Shown: piece after piece, positions 42,079-51,359 of the stretch
Layout of the letters: the number at the start of each line of letters is the position of its first letter
How positions within the stretch are numbered: the stretch's first letter is position 1
Assembly: GCF_042665155.1 (NCBI RefSeq)
Contig: NZ_JBHTCG010000006.1
Coordinates: 186,001-250,000 of the forward strand
Direction: 5' to 3'
DNA from: Sphaerisporangium rhizosphaerae
GTDB taxonomy: Bacteria > Actinomycetota > Actinomycetes > Streptosporangiales > Streptosporangiaceae
DNA: 64,000 nucleotides
The notes under the pieces: model-generated
Seen by the model: only the letters and a program-made list of their open reading frames with translations
Databases searched by the model: none
Told to the model about the DNA's origin: nothing
Program-made: the position numbers and the translations under genes

Positions 42079-42374
42079 CCGCCCTCCTTGGGTGTCACCT
42101 GGCCGTCAGTGTTCGGTAGCCCGGACGCAGCCGGTCCCGCGCGCGCCGGGGCGGAGCGGCGTCGCGGCGTGGACCTGTAGGGGTGCGGCGGGGCCGCCGG
42201 GCCGCGCCGCAGGTCACACGGGGCGCCGCCCGGACCTCGCGCCGCCCAGGCCGCCGGCTCCCTGCCCGGCCCCCGCGCGGAGAAGATCATCCACGGCGGT
42301 TCTCGGTTCGGGCTCGAGTTCCTTGCCGTATTCTTGGCGGGCTCATCGAGGCTGACAACGAGGAGAGCGACCCC

Positions 42375-43361
42375 GTGCGCATCGCCGTCACCGGATCCAT
42401 CGCGACCGATCATCTGATGACCTTCCCGGGAAGCTTCGGGGACCAGCTCATCGCCGAGCAGCTCGACCGCGTGTCGCTGTCCTTCCTGGTCGACGACCTG
42501 CAGATCCGGCGCGGGGGCACCGCGGCCAACATCAGCTTCGGCATGGGCTGCCTGGGCCTCTCGCCGGTCCTGGTGGGCGCCGTCGGCGACGACTTCACCG
42601 ACTACCGCTCGTGGCTGGAGCGCCACGGCGTCGACTGCGGCTCGGTGCACGTCTCCGACCTGCACCACACGGCCCGCTTCCTGTGCACGACCGACGAGCA
42701 CCACAACCAGATCGCCTCCTTCTACACCGGGGCGATGGCCGAGGCCCGGTACATCGAGCTGCACCCGGTCGCCGAGCGCGTCGGCGGCCTCGACCTGGTG
42801 ATGATCAGCCCGAACGACCCCGAGGCGATGCTGCGCCACACCGGCGAGTGCCGCCAGCGCGGCATCCCGTTCGGCGCCGACATCTCCCAGCAGCTCGCCC
42901 GCATGGACGGCGAGGAGATCCGGGCCTTGGTCGACGGCGCGGCCTACCTTTTCACCAACGACTACGAGAAGGCCCTCGTCGAGCAGAAGACCGGCTGGTC
43001 GGACGAAGAGGTGCTGTCCAGGGTCGGGGTGCGGGTGACCACCCTCGGTCCGAAGGGCGCCCGCATCGACCGCGAGAGCGAGCCGAGCGTGCACGTCCCG
43101 CCGACCCCCGAGCTGCGCAAGGTCGACCCCACCGGCGTCGGCGACGCCTTCCGCTCGGGCTTCCTGTCCGGCCTGTCCTGGGGCCTGTCGCTCGAGCGCT
43201 GCGGCCAGATCGGCAACCTCACCGCCACTTACGTCCTCGAGCACGTCGGCGGGCAGGAGTACCAGCTCGGCAAGCAGGCGTTCATGGACCGCTTCACCGC
43301 CGCCTACGGCGCCGACGCCGCCGCCGAGGTCGAGCCGCGGCTGTCGTGCCACTACGTCTGA
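42375..43361 (+). CDS. PfkB-family sugar or nucleoside kinase
   Basis: A 328-residue ribokinase-fold enzyme. RIAVTGSIATDHLMTFPGSF is the N-terminal substrate strand, RRGGTAANISFGMGCLGLSP the first PfkB signature and DPTGVGDAFRSGFLSGL the second, with the catalytic Asp. Relatives in actinobacteria are annotated adenosine kinase or carbohydrate kinase; the DNP-type loop of adenosine kinases cannot be judged. GTG 42375 has AGGAGAG upstream; longer frames run into non-coding DNA. Confidence 0.9.
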   Translation: MRIAVTGSIATDHLMTFPGSFGDQLIAEQLDRVSLSFLVDDLQIRRGGTAANISFGMGCLGLSPVLVGAVGDDFTDYRSWLERHGVDCGSVHVSDLHHTARFLCTTDEHHNQIASFYTGAMAEARYIELHPVAERVGGLDLVMISPNDPEAMLRHTGECRQRGIPFGADISQQLARMDGEEIRALVDGAAYLFTNDYEKALVEQKTGWSDEEVLSRVGVRVTTLGPKGARIDRESEPSVHVPPTPELRKVDPTGVGDAFRSGFLSGLSWGLSLERCGQIGNLTATYVLEHVGGQEYQLGKQAFMDRFTAAYGADAAAEVEPRLSCHYV

Positions 43362-43480
43362 CCCGCCGCGTCTGACCTGCCGCGCCGTCTGACCTCCCCA
43401 CGGCGTCCGGCCCTCCGCGCTTTCCGGCCTTCGCGATCCGCCCGTGTTCTCCGCGGGCCGGCCGCGGTGGCCGGGGGCGG

Positions 43481-43756
43481 TCAGTAGTTGCGGCGCACGT
43501 GGATGGCCCAGCCGCCCTGCGGCAGCTCGTAGGTGCCCACGTGGTGGTGCGACTTCAGCCGGCACCACGCGGGGACGTCGGTGAAGGCCGCCGGGTCGTC
43601 GGCGAGCACGGCCACCGTCGCGTTGAGCGGCACCGAGTTGATCTGCTCGGCCAGCATGATGATCGGGATGGGGCACTTGCGCCCCAGGGCGTCGATCGTG
43701 AGCGCGGCCGGGGGCTGGGGCGCCCCGGCGGACGCCTGCTGCTGCGAGCCTGCCAT
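43481..43756 (-). CDS. TusA-like sulfur carrier
   Basis: A 91-residue SirA/TusA fold protein: LTIDALGRKCPIPIIMLAEQ with the persulfide Cys28 in the CPxP motif, then TVAVLADDPAAFTDVPAWCR, ending with WAIHVRRNY. It would accept sulfur from a cysteine desulfurase and hand it on, for example to tRNA thiolation or cofactor synthesis. AAGGTGG precedes the ATG. It lies 92 bp downstream of the desulfurase gene on the same strand, a natural donor-acceptor pair. Confidence 0.9.
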   Translation of the reverse strand: MAGSQQQASAGAPQPPAALTIDALGRKCPIPIIMLAEQINSVPLNATVAVLADDPAAFTDVPAWCRLKSHHHVGTYELPQGGWAIHVRRNY

Positions 43757-43848
43757 CAGTGATCCACCTTCGCCGTCGCGGCCCCGGCGCGTCCCGCCGG
43801 GAAGCCGGCCCGCCTTCGAGACCAGGTCCCGCGGCGCGCCGCGCATCT

Positions 43849-44985
43849 CTACGACCTCACTCCCACGCTCTCGCGCACGCGCCGGACGATGTCCGGCAGG
43901 ACGGCGAGGAACCGGTCGACGTCCGCGGCGGAGGCGCCTCTGGGCAGCGACACCCGGACGTTGCCGTGCGTGAGCACCCCCATCGCCTCCAACACGTGGG
44001 ATGGTCGTAGCGTACTCGCCGTGCACGAGCTGCCGGACGATACCGAGAAGCCCGCCCTGTCCAGTTCGGTGAGGATCGCTTCGCCAGGGACGTAAAGACA
44101 CGAGAAGGTCACGATATGCGGCGCCCGCAGCGCCGGCTCCCCGACCACCTCGACGTCCGGCACCACGCGCGGCACGGTCTCGCGTACCCGGTCCACCAGG
44201 GCCGACAGCCGCGCGTTCTCCCGCTCGGACTCCTCGACGGCGGCGCGCAGCGCTGCCACCGCGGCCACGGCCGCCGGGACGTTCTCGAAGCCCGGCACCC
44301 TGCCGCGCTCGCGCTCGTCCTCCGGCAGCGGCGAACGCCACCGGGTGCCCTTGCGCACGGCCAGCAGCCCGACCCCGGCCGGGCCACCCCACTTATGGGC
44401 GCTGGCCGCGAGCACCGACCAGCCCTCGGGGACGGGAAGCCGCCCGAGCGTCTGGGCGGCGTCCACCAGCAGCGGGACCCCCGCCGCCCGGCACGCCTCG
44501 GCGGCCTCCGCGACCGGCTGCAGGGTGCCGACCTCGTGGTTGGCGGTCTGCAGGCAGGCCAGCGCGGTGCCCTCCGCCGCGACGGCCGCGCCGAACTCCG
44601 CCGGGTCCACCCGGCCGGTCCGGCCCACCCCGACCAGTTCCACCGAGCCGCCGTCGCGCTCGTTCGCCGCCGCGGCGGCCAGGACGCTGGAGTGCTCGAC
44701 GGCGCTCGCCACCACGCGGCGCCCGGTGCGGCGGCGGCCGGGCAGCGTCCCGAGCACCCCGAGATGGACGGCCTGCGTTCCTGAGGAGGTGAAGGACACC
44801 TCGTCGGCACGCGCGCCGATCACCTCGGCGGCCTCGGCGCGGGCGCGTTCGAGCAGCAGCCGGGCCTGCCGCGCCGCGCCGTACAGCCGCGCGGGGTCGG
44901 CGCCGGCGGCGTCCAGGGCCGCGATCAGCGCCTCGCGCGCGGCGGGGTGCAGGGGTTCGGCCGAGGCCGCGTCGAAGTACGCCAC
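43849..44985 (-). CDS. Cysteine desulfurase (class V aminotransferase fold)
   Basis: A 378-residue PLP enzyme that takes sulfur from cysteine. VAYFDAASAEPLHPAAREAL starts the fold; PLP Lys198 lies in ASAHKWGG, His in QTANHEVGTL, and the sulfur-accepting Cys321 in the loop SSGSSCTAST. Overall length and loop fit an IscS/NifS-like enzyme. It is upstream of a TusA-like carrier, so sulfur relay rather than Fe-S assembly may be its main job; no iscU or suf genes are near. GTG start at 44985. It is divergent from ctaC. Confidence 0.92.
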   Translation of the reverse strand: MAYFDAASAEPLHPAAREALIAALDAAGADPARLYGAARQARLLLERARAEAAEVIGARADEVSFTSSGTQAVHLGVLGTLPGRRRTGRRVVASAVEHSSVLAAAAANERDGGSVELVGVGRTGRVDPAEFGAAVAAEGTALACLQTANHEVGTLQPVAEAAEACRAAGVPLLVDAAQTLGRLPVPEGWSVLAASAHKWGGPAGVGLLAVRKGTRWRSPLPEDERERGRVPGFENVPAAVAAVAALRAAVEESERENARLSALVDRVRETVPRVVPDVEVVGEPALRAPHIVTFSCLYVPGEAILTELDRAGFSVSSGSSCTASTLRPSHVLEAMGVLTHGNVRVSLPRGASAADVDRFLAVLPDIVRRVRESVGVRS

Positions 44986-45198
44986 GCGTTCATGCTCGCA
45001 CCCGCGGCCGGGGTCGCCGTGACGGGGTGAGCGCGCCAGGGGCCGCCGTTCGCGGGGGCTGAGAAGGGGGGCGGGCCCTGTGCGCGCTAATGTGTCCCCC
45101 AGCGTGACGTGAGACAACCAAGAACGCGAACAACGTGAACCTGGAAACGACCGCCCAGGAGGGGGACTCTTGGGCTTTATCTGTGGGGTAGGCGATCC

Positions 45199-45993
45199 GT
45201 GAGTCCGACCCGCCGTACTAGACGGCGTCCGTTGGCCCGAAGGGTGCCGGGCGCCGCCGCCCTGGCGGCGCTGCTGGTTTCCCTGACGGCGTGTGGGGGC
45301 CCTGGCACGTGGGATCGTGCCGGCTTCCCCCAAGGCGTCACCAAAGAGGCCGGCATCATCCAGAGTCTGTGGAACGGTGCCTGGATCGCCTCCCTCGCCG
45401 TCGGTGTCGTCGTCTGGGGTTTGATCCTCTGGGCCTGCGCGTTCCACCGCAAGCGCAAGAACAGCGGGGACGCTCTGCCGCCGCAGGTGCGCTACAACCT
45501 GCCGATCGAGATCCTCTACACCACGGTGCCGATCATCATGGTCGCGGTGTTCTTCTACTTCACCGCCCGTGACGAGAGCACCATCACCGCGGTGTCGAAG
45601 AATCCCGACGTCAAGGTGCACGTCGAGGGCTTCCAGTGGAGCTGGCGCTTCACCAGCGAGAGCGGCGGCAAGACCGTCAGCGTCGTCGGCACTCCGGCCA
45701 AGCGCCCCGAGCTGGTGCTCCCGATGAACAAGTCGGTGCAGTTCGAGCTGACCTCGCCGGACGTCGCCCACTCGTTCTGGGTGCCCGCGTTCCTGTTCAA
45801 GCGCGACGTGCTCCCGGGCGTGAAGAACGTCTTCGAGATCCACACCATGACCCTCGACAAGCCCGCCACCTTCGCCGGCCGATGCGCCGAGCTGTGCGGC
45901 GTCGACCACAGCCGCATGCTCTTCACCGTGAAACTCGTGCCGCAGGCCGAGTACGACCAGTACGTCAACAGCCAGGCGGGGAGTGCCCAGTGA
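45199..45993 (+). CDS. ctaC: Cytochrome c oxidase subunit II
   Basis: A 264-residue lipoprotein-type subunit: basic N-terminus, signal helix and lipobox LVSLTAC, two membrane helices (about 58-82 and 105-122), then the periplasmic cupredoxin domain. Copper-A ligands are visible in CAELCGVDHSRM (two Cys, His, Met) and in the upstream DVAHSFWVP His; FQWSWRF is the electron-entry aromatic patch. It takes electrons from the cytochrome bcc complex. First gene of ctaC-ctaD-ctaF, GTG start, GTGA overlap with ctaD. Confidence 0.97.
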   Translation: MSPTRRTRRRPLARRVPGAAALAALLVSLTACGGPGTWDRAGFPQGVTKEAGIIQSLWNGAWIASLAVGVVVWGLILWACAFHRKRKNSGDALPPQVRYNLPIEILYTTVPIIMVAVFFYFTARDESTITAVSKNPDVKVHVEGFQWSWRFTSESGGKTVSVVGTPAKRPELVLPMNKSVQFELTSPDVAHSFWVPAFLFKRDVLPGVKNVFEIHTMTLDKPATFAGRCAELCGVDHSRMLFTVKLVPQAEYDQYVNSQAGSAQ

Positions 45994-47660
45994 CCGCCAT
46001 CAACGAGCCGATCCGAGTGGGCGTCGCCCCGCGGAGCGCCCGCAAGGGGACCGTCATCGCCCGGTGGCTCTCTTCGACCGACCACAAGGTGATCGGGCAC
46101 CTCTACCTGATCACCTCGTTCGTGTTCTTCCTCATCGGCGGCGTCATGGCCTTGATCATGCGCGCCGAGCTGGCCCAGCCGGGCCTTGAGTTCGTCAGCA
46201 ACGAGCAGTTCAACCAGCTGTTCACCATGCACGGCACGATCATGCTGCTGATGTTCGCGACCCCGCTGTTCGCGGGCTTCGCCAACGAGCTGATGCCGCT
46301 GCAGATCGGCGCGCCGGACGTGGCGTTCCCCCGGCTGAACATGGTGAGCTACTGGCTCTACCTTTTCGGCAGCACGATCGCCGTCTCGGGCTTCTTCACC
46401 CCTGACGGCGCCGCCTCCTTCGGCTGGACGGCCTACACGCCCCTGTCGGACGCCGTCTCCTCCCCGGGGCTCGGCGGCGACCTGTGGATCATGGGCCTGT
46501 CGATGTCCGGCATCGGCACCATCCTGGGCGCGGTCAACTTCATCACCACGATCATCTGCATGCGCGCCCCCGGCATGACGATGTTCCGCATGCCGATCTT
46601 CACCTGGAACATCCTGCTCACCAGCATCCTGGTGCTGCTGGCCTTCCCGGTGCTGGCCGCCGCGCTGCTCGGCCTGGAGGCCGACCGCCATCTCGGGGCG
46701 CACATCTTCGACTCGGCGACCGGCGGCGCCATGCTGTGGCAGCACCTGTTCTGGTTCTTCGGCCACCCCGAGGTCTACATCATCGCGCTGCCGTTCTTCG
46801 GCATCATCACCGAGGTCCTGCCGGTGTTCAGCCGCAAGCCGATCTTCGGTTACATGAGCCTCATCGGCGCGACGATCGCCATCGCCGGCCTGTCGGCCGC
46901 GGTGTGGGCGCACCACATGTTCGTCACCGGCCAGGTGCTCCTGCCGTTCTTCTCGTTCATGACCTTCCTCATCGCGGTGCCGACCGGCGTGAAGTTCTTC
47001 AACTGGATCGGCACGATGTGGCGCGGCCACATCACCTTCGCCTCGCCGATGCTGTTCGCGGTGGGCTTCCTGGTGACGTTCCTGTTCGGCGGCCTGACCG
47101 GCATCATCCTGGCCTCGCCTCCGCTGGACTTCCAGGTCAGCGACTCCTACTTCGTCGTGGCCCACTTCCACTACGTCGTCTTCGGCACCGTGGTGTTCGC
47201 GATGTTCTCCGGCTTCTACTTCTGGTGGCCGAAGTTCACCGGCAGGATGCTGAACGACACCCTCGGCAAGTGGCACTTCTGGACGCTGTTCATCGGCTTC
47301 CACACCACCTTCCTGGTGCAGCACTGGCTCGGCGCCGAGGGCTTCCCCCGCCGCTACGCCGACTACTCGGCGGCCGACGGGTTCACCGACCTGAACGTGG
47401 TCTCCTCGGTGGGAGCCTTCATCCTCGGCGCCTCGACGCTGCCGTTCCTCTACAACGTGTGGCGGACCTGGCGGCACGCGCCGAAGGTCACCGTCGACGA
47501 CCCGTGGGGCTTCGGCAACTCCCTTGAGTGGGCGACCTCCTGCCCGCCGCCGCGGCACAACTTCACCCGCCTGCCCCGCATCCGGTCCGAGCGTCCCGCG
47601 TTCGACCTGAAGAACCCGCACCGGCTGGCGCCGGAGAAGGAGCTGGAGGGAACCCGATGA
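45990..47660 (+). CDS. ctaD: Cytochrome c oxidase subunit I
   Basis: A 556-residue heme-copper oxidase core with twelve membrane helices. Heme and copper ligands: TMHGTIMLLMF (heme a His), WFFGHPEVYI with the His-Tyr crosslink, WAHHMFVTG (two copper-B His) and VVAHFHYVVFG (heme a3 and a His). It reduces oxygen to water and pumps protons. The C-terminal soluble tail of about 50 residues is longer than in bacteria outside actinobacteria. Linked to ctaC and ctaF by 4-bp overlaps. Confidence 0.98.
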   Translation: MTAINEPIRVGVAPRSARKGTVIARWLSSTDHKVIGHLYLITSFVFFLIGGVMALIMRAELAQPGLEFVSNEQFNQLFTMHGTIMLLMFATPLFAGFANELMPLQIGAPDVAFPRLNMVSYWLYLFGSTIAVSGFFTPDGAASFGWTAYTPLSDAVSSPGLGGDLWIMGLSMSGIGTILGAVNFITTIICMRAPGMTMFRMPIFTWNILLTSILVLLAFPVLAAALLGLEADRHLGAHIFDSATGGAMLWQHLFWFFGHPEVYIIALPFFGIITEVLPVFSRKPIFGYMSLIGATIAIAGLSAAVWAHHMFVTGQVLLPFFSFMTFLIAVPTGVKFFNWIGTMWRGHITFASPMLFAVGFLVTFLFGGLTGIILASPPLDFQVSDSYFVVAHFHYVVFGTVVFAMFSGFYFWWPKFTGRMLNDTLGKWHFWTLFIGFHTTFLVQHWLGAEGFPRRYADYSAADGFTDLNVVSSVGAFILGASTLPFLYNVWRTWRHAPKVTVDDPWGFGNSLEWATSCPPPRHNFTRLPRIRSERPAFDLKNPHRLAPEKELEGTR

Positions 47661-48052
47661 AGGTTCAGGGCTGGCTGTTCCTCCTCTGCGGCGTCTTCTT
47701 CGCCGCCGTGGACCTGGTCTACTGGTTCTGGTCCAAGGAGCCCACCGGCACCACCGCGCTCGCCATCTCGGTGGGCCTGGCGCTCATGATCGGCTACTAC
47801 CTGCTCTACACGGCGCGCCGCATCGGCGACCAGCCGGAGGACAGGAAGGACGCCGAGATCAGCGACGGCGCCGGCGAGCTGGGCTTCTTCAGCCCCTCCA
47901 GCTGGTGGCCGCTGTTCCTGTGCCTCGCGGTCGCCCTGATGACCGTGGGCTTCGTCATCGGCTGGTGGATGTTCATCGTCGGCGTCTTCGCGGTGATCAT
48001 GGCGACCATCGGCTTCGTCTTCCAGTACTACCGGGGTCACTTCACGCACTGA
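47657..48052 (+). CDS. ctaF: Cytochrome c oxidase subunit IV, actinobacterial
   Basis: A 131-residue membrane protein with four hydrophobic segments, beginning MKVQGWLFLLCGVFFAAVDL and containing GELGFFSPSSWWPLFLCLAV, the hallmark of the actinobacterial subunit IV (CtaF). It stabilises the aa3 oxidase in the bcc-aa3 supercomplex. Starts in an ATGA overlap with ctaD and ends the operon before a strong terminator. Confidence 0.95.
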   Translation: MKVQGWLFLLCGVFFAAVDLVYWFWSKEPTGTTALAISVGLALMIGYYLLYTARRIGDQPEDRKDAEISDGAGELGFFSPSSWWPLFLCLAVALMTVGFVIGWWMFIVGVFAVIMATIGFVFQYYRGHFTH

Positions 48053-48108
48053 CAGACGGCCCCGGACGGCGGCGCGCCCGTCGTCCGGCCCCCGTCCACC
48101 CCACTTCC

Positions 48109-48167
48109 GCCGCGCGGGCGGCCGAGCTCTCCGTCAAGGGAGCGTCGGTCGCCCGCGCGGCTTTTTT
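48109..48167 (+). terminator. Rho-independent terminator after the cta operon
   Basis: A 17-base arm (48109-48125) pairs with 48145-48161 at 16 positions plus one G-U, and is followed by TTTTTT, a classic U-tract that is rare in such GC-rich genomes. A weaker hairpin lies just before it (about 48062-48088). Confidence 0.9.
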
Positions 48168-48268
48168 GCTGGTCGTTGCGGCCTTTCTCCTTCTGCACGG
48201 GTACACGACACGCTGTAACCGGGTAATAACTCACAAGGAGTGATCCATCGGAGCGGGGGAGACGTAAC

Positions 48269-49549
48269 GTGAGACACGTCGAGATCCGGGTGGTCGCCAT
48301 GGGAACGGGGGCGCTGGCCCTGCTGCTGGCAGGTGGTTGCGCGGGCCCCGGAACCGAGAAAGGACAAGGTACCTCTGGCTCACGGCAGGACGTGGCTGTG
48401 AGCGTCTCTCCGGGCAACGGGGCGGCCCTGGTGGCTCCTGAACTGCCCGTCATGGTCGGAGCCGTCAACGGCGCTCTCAGGAGCGTCACGGTGCGCGGCA
48501 AGGCCGGCAACACCCTGGTCGCGGGCGTGCTGAGCGCCGACCACACCCAGTGGCGCAGCAAGCGCGGCACGGCCCCCGGCGAGACCTACCAGGTCACCGT
48601 CGTCGCCGTCGGCCCCTCGGGCGCCACCAAGCAGGTGACCAGCGAGTTCTCCACGCAGAAGGCCACACAGACCTTCGCGGTCGACAAGATCCTGCCCAAC
48701 AAGGACATCACCGGCCTCACCGTGGGCGTCGGAATGCCGATCATGCTGACCTTCACCCACGGCATCACCGACCGGGTGTCGGTCGAGCGCAACCTGATGG
48801 TCCAGAGCTCCAAGCCGGTGGAGGGCGCCTGGCACTGGTTCGACGACAAGTCGGTGAGCTTCCGGCCCAAGAAATGGTGGCCGGCCCACACCAAGGTGAA
48901 GCTGGTCGCGCAGCTCGCCGGGGTGCGCGGCGCGCCCGGCATGTACGGCGCCCAGGACTACGTCCGCGAGTTCGAGGTGGGCCGTGCCCAGATCAGCCAC
49001 GCCGACACCGTCAGCCACCAGATGACGGTCAAGCGCGACGGCGAGGTCATCAGGACCGTCCCGCTCAGCGCGGGGGACGGCGGCCAGTGGAACCACTACA
49101 CGACCAACGGCGTGCACCTGGCCATGTCGCGGGAGGACGTCACGACCATGACCTCCCCTGACGCCGGCCCCGGCAGCGCCGGCTACTACAGCCTGACCGT
49201 CTACGACACCGTGCGCATCTCCGACACCGGCGAGTACGTCCACGGCGCCCCGTGGTCGGTGGGCTCGCAGGGCAACTCCAACGTCAGCCACGGCTGCATC
49301 AACGTCAGCCCGTCCAACGCCAAGTGGTTCAAGGAGGTCACCCTCATCGGCGACCCGATCATCGTGAGCGGCACGCCGCGCCAGCTGGACCCGGGCAACG
49401 GATGGGGACACTGGCAGGAGAGCTGGCCCCAGTGGCTGCGATGGAGCGGGCTGCGCTCGGGCTTCACCACCGAGGCCCTGTCGGCCGTCCCGGTCAGCGA
49501 CCACCTGACCCAGCAGACCGACACCTCCAAGCGGCGCGTCACCTCCTGA
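48269..49549 (+). CDS. L,D-transpeptidase lipoprotein
   Basis: A 426-residue cell-wall enzyme that makes 3-3 peptidoglycan crosslinks. Signal helix with lipobox LLLAGGC (lipid Cys24); two Ig-like domains (about 42-130 and 135-255); a YkuD catalytic domain with SHGCINVSP, catalytic Cys343. A C-terminal extension rich in Trp (WPQWLRWSGLRSG) is typical of mycobacterial and actinomycete Ldt proteins. GTG start at 48269. It sits between the two halves of the respiratory cluster as an independent transcription unit. Confidence 0.95.
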   Translation: MRHVEIRVVAMGTGALALLLAGGCAGPGTEKGQGTSGSRQDVAVSVSPGNGAALVAPELPVMVGAVNGALRSVTVRGKAGNTLVAGVLSADHTQWRSKRGTAPGETYQVTVVAVGPSGATKQVTSEFSTQKATQTFAVDKILPNKDITGLTVGVGMPIMLTFTHGITDRVSVERNLMVQSSKPVEGAWHWFDDKSVSFRPKKWWPAHTKVKLVAQLAGVRGAPGMYGAQDYVREFEVGRAQISHADTVSHQMTVKRDGEVIRTVPLSAGDGGQWNHYTTNGVHLAMSREDVTTMTSPDAGPGSAGYYSLTVYDTVRISDTGEYVHGAPWSVGSQGNSNVSHGCINVSPSNAKWFKEVTLIGDPIIVSGTPRQLDPGNGWGHWQESWPQWLRWSGLRSGFTTEALSAVPVSDHLTQQTDTSKRRVTS

Positions 49550-49610
49550 CGGCGCACGGAGGCACGGTACGGAGGTGCCGGGGCCGCGGAAGGCTCCAGG
49601 GAAGCCGAAA

Positions 49611-49653
49611 CGGAAAGGGGCCCGGGCGCGTGGTGCGCCCGGGCCCCTTTCCG
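49611..49653. terminator. Perfect 19-bp hairpin between convergent genes
   Basis: CGGAAAGGGGCCCGGGCGC (49611-49629) and its exact reverse complement (49635-49653) enclose a 5-base loop. It ends with CCTTTCCG on plus and can stop both the L,D-transpeptidase and qcrB transcripts. Confidence 0.9.
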
Positions 49654-49688
49654 CGGCCGGCCGCCGTGGCGGCCGGTGTGCCGATGTG

Positions 49689-51359
49689 TCAGTGGCCGAT
49701 CGACTTGGTCGTCTCGTCCGCCGGCCCGGCGCCCACCGCCGCGTGCGGCGCCCCGTGGCCGTCGTGCCCGTTGTGGTGACCGTCGTGCCCGTCCAGGGAG
49801 ATCGCCTCGGTGTCGCCCGAGTAGGTCTCGCTGAGCCGGGCCCGCAGCCGGCCGATCGGGCCGCGCATGCCCTTCGGCGGGATGCCGTCGCGGTCGGGCG
49901 CGGCGGCGATGGCCGGGATGGCCTTCTTGCCGCGCACGTGCGCCGCGATATCCTCGGCCGGCGGCACGTGCACCTCGATGTACTCGCCGTGCGGCAGGCG
50001 CTTGATGACGCCGGACTCGACGCCGTGCGACAGCACGTCCGCGTCGTGGCGCTGAAGGCCGATGCACATGCGGTAGGTGACGAAGTACGCGATCGCCGGC
50101 CCGACGAAGATCAGCACGCGGCCGACCTCGGTCGTGGTGTAGAGCGAGATGTGGAACTTCGCCGAGATCCAGTCGTTGGCGCCCAGCAGCCACAGCAGGC
50201 CGTAGAACGTGATGGCCGCGATGCCGATCGAGGTGCGGTGCGGGTTGTTGCGGGGACGGTCGGCGAGGTGGTGCTCGCTGCGGTCGCCGGTGATCCACTG
50301 CTCCGCGAACGGGTAGAGCGCCAGGCCCGTCATGATGAGGCCCATCGGCCCCAGCGCCGGGATGAGCACGCTCAGCGGCAGGGTGTACCCCAGGAAGTTG
50401 ATCTCCCACGACGGCATGAGCCGCAGCGAGCCTTCTAGGAAGCCCATGTAGAAGTCGGGCTGCGAGCCGGCCGAGATGTCGGCCGGCGTGTACGGCCCGA
50501 ACAACCAGATCGGGTTGATCTGGGCGAAGGTGCCGAGCAGCGCCACCACGCCGAACGTGAACAGGAAGTACGCGCCCGACTTGGCCATGAACGACGGGTA
50601 GAACGGCGCGCCGACCACGTTCTGCTCGGTGCGGCCCTTGCCCGGCATCTGGGTGTGCTTCTGCACCCACATGAGGATCAGGTGGGCCGAGATCAGCGCC
50701 AGCAGGATGCCCGGGATCAGCAGGATGTGGATGCTGTAGAACCGCGAGATCACGTCGTGGCCCGGATACTCCCCGCCGAACAGGAAGTAGGTGATGTACG
50801 TGCCCACCAGCGGGATGGAGATGGCCACACCCTCGGTGATCCGCAGACCGGCGCCGGAGAGCAGGTCGTCGGGCAGGGAGTAGCCGGTCAGGCCCTCCAG
50901 CAGGGCCAGGGTGAGCAGCAGGACGCCGATGATCCAGTTGAGCTCGCGCGGCTTGCGGTAGGCGCCGGTGAAGAACACCCGGAGCATGTGCACCATCATG
51001 CCCGCCACGAACAGCAGCGCCGCCCAGTGGTGGATCTGCCGGATGAGCAGGCCGCCGCGCACGTCGAAGCTGATGTGCAGCGAGGAGGCGTACGCCTCGG
51101 ACATGCGCACGCCCACCAGCGGCGCGTAGGCGCCGTTGTAGGTGACCTCGCCCATGCTCGGCTTGAACCAGAACGTCAGGAACGTACCGGTGAGCAGCAG
51201 GATGATGAACGAGTACAGGGCGATCTCACCGAGCAGGAACGACCAGTGGTCCGGGAAGACCTTGCGCAGGTTGCGCTTGAGGAAGTTGCCCGCGCCGATG
51301 CGCTCGTCGATGAAGTTCGCGGGTCCTGCGATGGCCTTCGGAGTGCTGTCCAGGCTCAT
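49689..51359 (-). CDS. qcrB: Cytochrome bc1 complex cytochrome b subunit
   Basis: A 556-residue diheme cytochrome b with eight membrane helices. Heme His pairs appear in LHISFDVRGG/IRQIHHWAALLF and FYSIHILLIPG/ISAHLILMW; the quinol-site PEWY-like segment is altered to QPDFYMGFL, as in actinobacteria. After the helices comes a 150-residue cytoplasmic tail typical of actinobacterial QcrB, ending in a His/Gly-rich run (DGHDGHHNGHDGHG). Electrons go from menaquinol to QcrA and QcrC. Last gene of ctaE-qcrC-qcrA-qcrB, 4-bp overlap with qcrA. Confidence 0.97.
   Translation of the reverse strand: MSLDSTPKAIAGPANFIDERIGAGNFLKRNLRKVFPDHWSFLLGEIALYSFIILLLTGTFLTFWFKPSMGEVTYNGAYAPLVGVRMSEAYASSLHISFDVRGGLLIRQIHHWAALLFVAGMMVHMLRVFFTGAYRKPRELNWIIGVLLLTLALLEGLTGYSLPDDLLSGAGLRITEGVAISIPLVGTYITYFLFGGEYPGHDVISRFYSIHILLIPGILLALISAHLILMWVQKHTQMPGKGRTEQNVVGAPFYPSFMAKSGAYFLFTFGVVALLGTFAQINPIWLFGPYTPADISAGSQPDFYMGFLEGSLRLMPSWEINFLGYTLPLSVLIPALGPMGLIMTGLALYPFAEQWITGDRSEHHLADRPRNNPHRTSIGIAAITFYGLLWLLGANDWISAKFHISLYTTTEVGRVLIFVGPAIAYFVTYRMCIGLQRHDADVLSHGVESGVIKRLPHGEYIEVHVPPAEDIAAHVRGKKAIPAIAAAPDRDGIPPKGMRGPIGRLRARLSETYSGDTEAISLDGHDGHHNGHDGHGAPHAAVGAGPADETTKSIGH

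Noticed and set aside
43849..45909. 686-residue form of the cysteine desulfurase
   Set aside because: The extra N-terminal part is the antisense of ctaC and its upstream region; family similarity begins at GTG 44985.
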